Below are positions 6,550 through 9,510 of a stretch of 9,510 nt of DNA, piece after piece. The position numbers and the translations under genes were made by a program. The first letter of the stretch is position 1. Each line of letters opens with the position of its first letter. The notes beneath the pieces were generated by a model. The model saw only the letters and a program-made list of their open reading frames with translations. It was not told the origin of the DNA and did no database searches. This stretch comes from CAYLKS01 sp964384205 [NCBI: uncultured bacterium] (GTDB taxonomy: Bacteria; JAGOEH01), in assembly GCA_964384205.1 (NCBI GenBank), contig CAYLKS010000087.1:1-9510 (forward strand), read 5' to 3'.

Positions 6550-7113
6550 TTATACCCTTTCTATATATTTTTTTGTTCTTGTATCAACTTTTATTTTGTC
6601 TCCAATATTTAAGAATAATGGAACCTGCACAGTAGCGCCTGTTTCTAATTTAGCTGGTTTTGAGCCACCAGATACAGTATCTCCTCTGATTCCTGGATCT
6701 GTTTCAACAATTTCAAGTTCAACAAAATTAGGCAATTCTATACCCAGTATTTCACCTGTTTCACTATAAGTTAGCACATTGCATACCATATTTTCTTTTA
6801 AGAATAGTTTATTATCACCTAATAAATCTTCATCAATAGGTATTTGTTCGAAAGTTTCCATATCCATAAAATAATAGGATTGGGAGTCATTGTATAGGTA
6901 TTGCATTTCACGTGTTTCTAAACGTGCGATTTCTATTTTTTCACCAGCATTGAATGTTTTATCAATTATTTTTTTATTTCTAACATTGCGGAGCTTTGTT
7001 CTAACAAAAGCACCACCTTTGCCGGGTTTTACATGTTGGAATTCAAGTATAATATAAATATCGTTGTTTAAGATAATTGCGAGTCCGTTTTTGAAATCAG
7101 CAGTAGTAGCCAT
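6550..7113 (-). CDS. efp: Translation elongation factor P
   Basis: This 187-residue EF-P binds between the ribosomal P and E sites and relieves stalling at polyproline stretches. It has the standard three beta-barrel layout: a KOW-like domain at about 1-64, OB domain II at about 65-127 and OB domain III at about 128-187, with the family signature near GDTVSGGSKPAKLETGATVQVP. The tip of domain I reads KPGKGGAFVR, placing the modified residue at Lys32. This matches the Bacillus-like 'PGKGxAFVR' loop rather than an Arg32-type loop. No gene resembling epmA, epmB or another modification enzyme is in the window. The ATG overlaps the upstream TPR stop by one base (TAATG) and has a near-perfect AAAGGAGG Shine-Dalgarno made from the last codons of that gene. 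It is followed by accB, as efp is in many bacteria. Confidence 0.98.
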   Translation of the reverse strand: MATTADFKNGLAIILNNDIYIILEFQHVKPGKGGAFVRTKLRNVRNKKIIDKTFNAGEKIEIARLETREMQYLYNDSQSYYFMDMETFEQIPIDEDLLGDNKLFLKENMVCNVLTYSETGEILGIELPNFVELEIVETDPGIRGDTVSGGSKPAKLETGATVQVPLFLNIGDKIKVDTRTKKYIERV

Positions 7114-7823
7114 TAAGCCTCCTTTACACTGTTTTGTTTTTTTAGTCTTTCATATTCGGTGCGAAATTTTATATTATCGGGAAATTTTTCCAGAAGACCT
7201 TCATAAACTTTAGCCGCTGAATCTATATCTCCTGAATCTTCATAATTTTTTGCTAAAAGTTCTGTTATTTCTGTAGAGTCATTATTTGAGCTATCATTAT
7301 TTGCTACTTCATTAAAAACATTTCTAATTTCATTTAATTCTTTTTGATCAATCCCAAGAAATTTAAAAGCATCAGGTTCTTCCATCTGTGGTTCTTTTTC
7401 AATAAATTGTTGAACATCATTTATTTTGTCTATAATAACATGACTCATAGGGTCATAATCTAAAATTTTTTGAAAAAAATTCAAGGCTTGTTCGTAATTT
7501 TTTTCAGTATAAAAAATTTCTCCTAATAATTTTAGAATAACAAGGTTCTCAGGATATACTCCATATATTTTCATTAAAATTTCTTTAGCTTTGTCTTTTT
7601 CTGATATTTCGAGTAAAATTTTTGACATAAGAATATTTGCAAATAAATTGTAAGGTTCTCTATTGACAATTTCTTCTAATATATTAATAGCAGTATCAGA
7701 CTGACCATTTTTATAATACACATCAGCAATAACTATTTCCCATATAGTTTTATTTTTTGTTTTTTTTAATTGTTTTTTTAGGAATTTCATTGTCTTTTCA
7801 AATGATGGCTGAATAAACTTCAT
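7113..7823 (-). CDS. TPR repeat protein upstream of efp
   Basis: This 236-residue, probably cytoplasmic protein has no signal peptide or membrane segment and a Lys-rich N-terminus (residues 13-25). Three adjacent TPR units lie at about 26-59, 60-93 and 94-127. A linker at about 140-184 with an Asn/Ser/Asp-rich stretch (ANNDSSNNDS, 174-183) separates them from a fourth TPR at about 185-218 (LAKNYEDSGDIDSAAKVYEGLLEKFPDN). The start at 7823 lies 6 nt after the ptb stop and has no good Shine-Dalgarno. Met12 is a possible alternative start. Its stop overlaps the efp ATG by one base, and its last codons form the efp ribosome binding site, so it is tightly coupled to efp. Function is unknown; it is a general TPR adaptor fold. 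Confidence 0.85.
   Translation of the reverse strand: MKFIQPSFEKTMKFLKKQLKKTKNKTIWEIVIADVYYKNGQSDTAINILEEIVNREPYNLFANILMSKILLEISEKDKAKEILMKIYGVYPENLVILKLLGEIFYTEKNYEQALNFFQKILDYDPMSHVIIDKINDVQQFIEKEPQMEEPDAFKFLGIDQKELNEIRNVFNEVANNDSSNNDSTEITELLAKNYEDSGDIDSAAKVYEGLLEKFPDNIKFRTEYERLKKQNSVKEA
7118..7125 (-). promoter_or_regulatory. Shine-Dalgarno of efp within the end of the TPR gene
   Basis: The minus strand reads AAAGGAGG, formed by the codons for the C-terminal Lys-Glu-Ala of the upstream gene. It ends 4 nt before the efp ATG, which is close but workable, and pairs with the TAATG stop/start overlap. Confidence 0.85.
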
Positions 7824-7829
7824 AATTTT

Positions 7830-8723
7830 CTAAGATATTGCTATAGAGATTAAAATAGAATAAAACTTTGATAAGTCAGAATCCGCTCTGGATGTTAACA
7901 CAATAGGGATCTTACTTCCAGCAATTGTTGCTGCAGGAGCAGCACCTGCAAGATATGCTAAGGATTTATATGCAACATTAGCTGCAATTATTTCCGGAAA
8001 AACTAATACATCAGCATCACCGCCAACAGTAGTGTCTATTTTTTTCACTTCTACACTGTGTCTGGAAACTGCATTATCTAATGCTAAAGGCCCATCAAAA
8101 TCGATATTGCCTAATTGATGGCGTTTTGCCATTTGAGTCAAAATTGCTGCTTCTTCTGTTTCCGGCATTTTTTCCGGATTAACTTTTTCTACAGCACAAA
8201 TATAGGCAATTTTAGGCCTTTCTATACCTAATTTATAACATACATCCGCAGCATTTTTTATAATTTGGATTTTTTCTTTAACTGTTGGTTTAATATTTAA
8301 AGCTGCATCTGTTATCATTAATGGCTTATGATAATGTTCTAATTCAAAAAGAGCTACATGACTTAAAATTCCGGATACAAGCCCATTTTCTTTTTTTAAA
8401 ATTGGTCTTAAATAGTCTTTTGTACTTATTAAGCCTTTCATAAATACATTTATTTCACCTTTTTTGGCAAGTTCAACTGCAAAATTTGCTGCTTCTTCAG
8501 GCTTTTCATAATTATATATAGTTATACTATCTAATGAATAATTTAATTCTTCACAGATTTGCTTTATCTGCTTTTCATTTCCTATTAATATAGGTTCTAC
8601 TAACTGCTTATTGTAAGCATCAAATACAGCCTTGATAGAATCCTTATCCTCTGCTGCAATAAGTCCTATTCTTTTAGACGGTAAATCTTTAATTTTTTGT
8701 TCTAATTCTTTTAAACTTTTCAT
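7830..8723 (-). CDS. ptb: Phosphate butyryltransferase (phosphate acyltransferase family)
   Basis: This 297-residue member of the phosphate acetyl/butyryltransferase family interconverts an acyl-CoA plus phosphate with acyl-phosphate plus CoA. Family motifs are FMKGLIST at 94-101, LSHVALFE at 120-127, ITDAALNI at 137-144, CAVEKVNPEKMPETEEAA at 176-193, DGPLALDNAVS at 210-220, GDADVLVFPEI at 235-245 and PIVLTSRADS at 273-282. The length of about 300 and the ALDNAVS/AVEKVNP wording favour phosphate butyryltransferase over the acetate-specific Pta, but acyl chain preference cannot be read from sequence alone. A butyrate or branched-chain kinase (buk), its usual partner for ATP-yielding acid formation, is not in the window. 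The ATG follows the upstream gene by 3 nt, with GAGGGG about 7 nt before it inside that gene's last codons. Confidence 0.87.
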   Translation of the reverse strand: MKSLKELEQKIKDLPSKRIGLIAAEDKDSIKAVFDAYNKQLVEPILIGNEKQIKQICEELNYSLDSITIYNYEKPEEAANFAVELAKKGEINVFMKGLISTKDYLRPILKKENGLVSGILSHVALFELEHYHKPLMITDAALNIKPTVKEKIQIIKNAADVCYKLGIERPKIAYICAVEKVNPEKMPETEEAAILTQMAKRHQLGNIDFDGPLALDNAVSRHSVEVKKIDTTVGGDADVLVFPEIIAANVAYKSLAYLAGAAPAATIAGSKIPIVLTSRADSDLSKFYSILISIAIS

Positions 8724-8726
8724 TTG

Positions 8727-9510
8727 TTAACCCCTCTCTGAATTTAAGATTAATACCTTTGTAAATAATACAGTTGGCATAGCAGGGTAATATAGTATTT
8801 TATTATAATAATAATCTCCATAATTGTCAATGTATAAATCACTTCCTATACCTTTTATCTTATTTAGAAAGCTGAATACATTATCTGCTACAAAGTTATT
8901 TTCAATGATTTTATCCTTTTTGCCATTTTTTAATAAATACCCGGATTTTATTCTAAATATAAAGTTGCCTGTATTAATGTCAAAAATAATATTATCGATT
9001 TCTTTTATTAAAATGATGTTTTCGTTGGCAGTTAGCAAATCTTCTTTTTTGTCTGTACCTGGTTCTATATAAATAGTTGTTGGCGCAATTAATGTTTCTC
9101 CATTGTTATTGATAAAAAAGGATCTGCCGCTTTTTCCTCTTTTGTTCGCCCAATTATCTAATATTCCCAGAAATGAATCATTGATTTTACCATTTTCAAT
9201 CAATAATTCTTCGGAAATTTTATTGCCTTCAAAGTCGAACAATAAATTTATACTACTATTTGATAATTTGGGGTTATCTATTACAGATAAGAATTTAGGT
9301 AATTTATATTTTTTTACTATTGTATTTTTTATTAAAATATTTTTATAATCGAAAAATGGAAATAGACATTTTGCAAGGAATGTTCCAGTTTGACCAGAAT
9401 CAAAGATAATATCGTAAGTATCAGGAGCTAACGTTTCCTTTGATAGTTTGCTGTCCTCTTCTATTTTATTTTTAAAATAAATAAATAAATTTTCCATTTC
9501 TTTACCGGAT
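8727..9510 (-). CDS. TldE/PmbA-like protein, C-terminal part (cut by window edge)
   Basis: The reading frame stays open through the right edge (codons for Ser-Gly-Lys-Glu precede the Met at 9497), so the gene starts outside and only the C-terminal part, about 260 residues, is seen. Features of the PmbA/TldD C-terminal domain are visible, counting from that Met: an IIFDSGQTGTFLA segment (about 30-42) like the 'vvfdp' strand of the family, FDFEGNKISEELLIENGKI at 87-105, APTTIYIEPGTDKKEDLL at 138-155, and NTGNFIFRIKSGYLLKNGKK at 175-194 before a final strand ending in PTVLFTKVLIL. TldD/TldE pairs form a protease that processes modified peptides and other small proteins. TldD carries the HExxxH zinc site in an N-terminal part that is not visible here. 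The ending without TldD-type C-terminal residues favours the TldE/PmbA member. The sequence is divergent, with several conserved glycines missing. Confidence 0.78.
   Translation of the reverse strand, partial: SGKEMENLFIYFKNKIEEDSKLSKETLAPDTYDIIFDSGQTGTFLAKCLFPFFDYKNILIKNTIVKKYKLPKFLSVIDNPKLSNSSINLLFDFEGNKISEELLIENGKINDSFLGILDNWANKRGKSGRSFFINNNGETLIAPTTIYIEPGTDKKEDLLTANENIILIKEIDNIIFDINTGNFIFRIKSGYLLKNGKKDKIIENNFVADNVFSFLNKIKGIGSDLYIDNYGDYYYNKILYYPAMPTVLFTKVLILNSERG

Larger units (their letters stand above)
816..9510 (-). other. Probable eleven-gene polycistronic unit
   Basis: All genes from the right edge down to 837 are on the minus strand with junctions of 3, 6, -1, 1, 21, 15, 1, 53, -31 and -8 nt. 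Several Shine-Dalgarno sequences lie inside the preceding gene's end. No hairpin followed by a T-run is visible between any pair, and the only good terminator is the one just past the last gene. The unit begins outside the window. The 53-nt gap at 3189-3241 is the only place with room for an internal promoter, and no convincing one was seen there. Confidence 0.75.

Noticed and set aside
8824-9348. Two plus-strand ORFs of about 80 codons opposite the TldE-like gene
   Set aside because: The minus-strand frame carries family motifs. The plus frames are hydrophobic by-products of A/T-rich antisense sequence.
9495-9497. ATG at 9497 as the true start of the TldE-like gene
   Set aside because: The frame is open upstream to the edge, no Shine-Dalgarno is visible, and the visible part covers only the C-terminal portion of a family usually over 400 residues long.

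Overview
This is an AT-rich bacterial window (GC well under a third by eye) from what looks like a Gram-negative, probably anaerobic organism. The Gram-negative call rests on a small outer-membrane beta-barrel protein and two Sec-exported TPR proteins. The standard bacterial code is used: TGG encodes Trp and genes end in TAA or TAG. The mix of TPR proteins, phosphate butyryltransferase and efp-accB would suit a fermentative lineage such as the FCB-group candidate phyla, but that is inference. The sequence alone does not fix the taxon.

Layout. Positions 1-180 are a very AT-rich leader with a sigma70-like promoter and a clear ribosome binding site, followed by the only plus-strand gene, a beta-barrel outer-membrane protein (181-762). 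A strong hairpin with T-tracts (781-819) lies between this gene and the convergent minus-strand block and can terminate both. Everything from 837 to the right edge is on the minus strand and looks like one polycistronic unit of eleven genes. Read in transcription order it is: a TldE/PmbA-like protein cut by the window edge, phosphate butyryltransferase (ptb), a TPR protein, elongation factor P (efp), biotin carboxyl carrier protein (accB), glycine cleavage H protein (gcvH), methionyl-tRNA synthetase (metG), a dCMP deaminase, and three TPR proteins in a row. Junctions are tight: 3, 6, -1, 1, 21, 15, 1, 53, -31 and -8 nt. No intrinsic terminator is visible inside the block.

How the genes relate. 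The middle of the operon is housekeeping: translation (efp, metG), fatty-acid precursor supply (accB), a lipoylated carrier (gcvH) and pyrimidine nucleotide supply (dCMP deaminase). Two points depart from common arrangements. accB is followed by gcvH rather than accC, and gcvH has no gcvT or gcvP beside it, so the window holds two swinging-arm carrier proteins without their partner enzymes. Two genes use rare start codons (accB GTG, metG TTG), and gcvH and metG share an identical 14-nt Shine-Dalgarno leader. The distal end holds three overlapping TPR genes of unknown function, two with signal peptides and one predicted cytoplasmic. They are the least explained part of the window. No mobile element, CRISPR array, tRNA, rRNA or recognisable defence system was seen.
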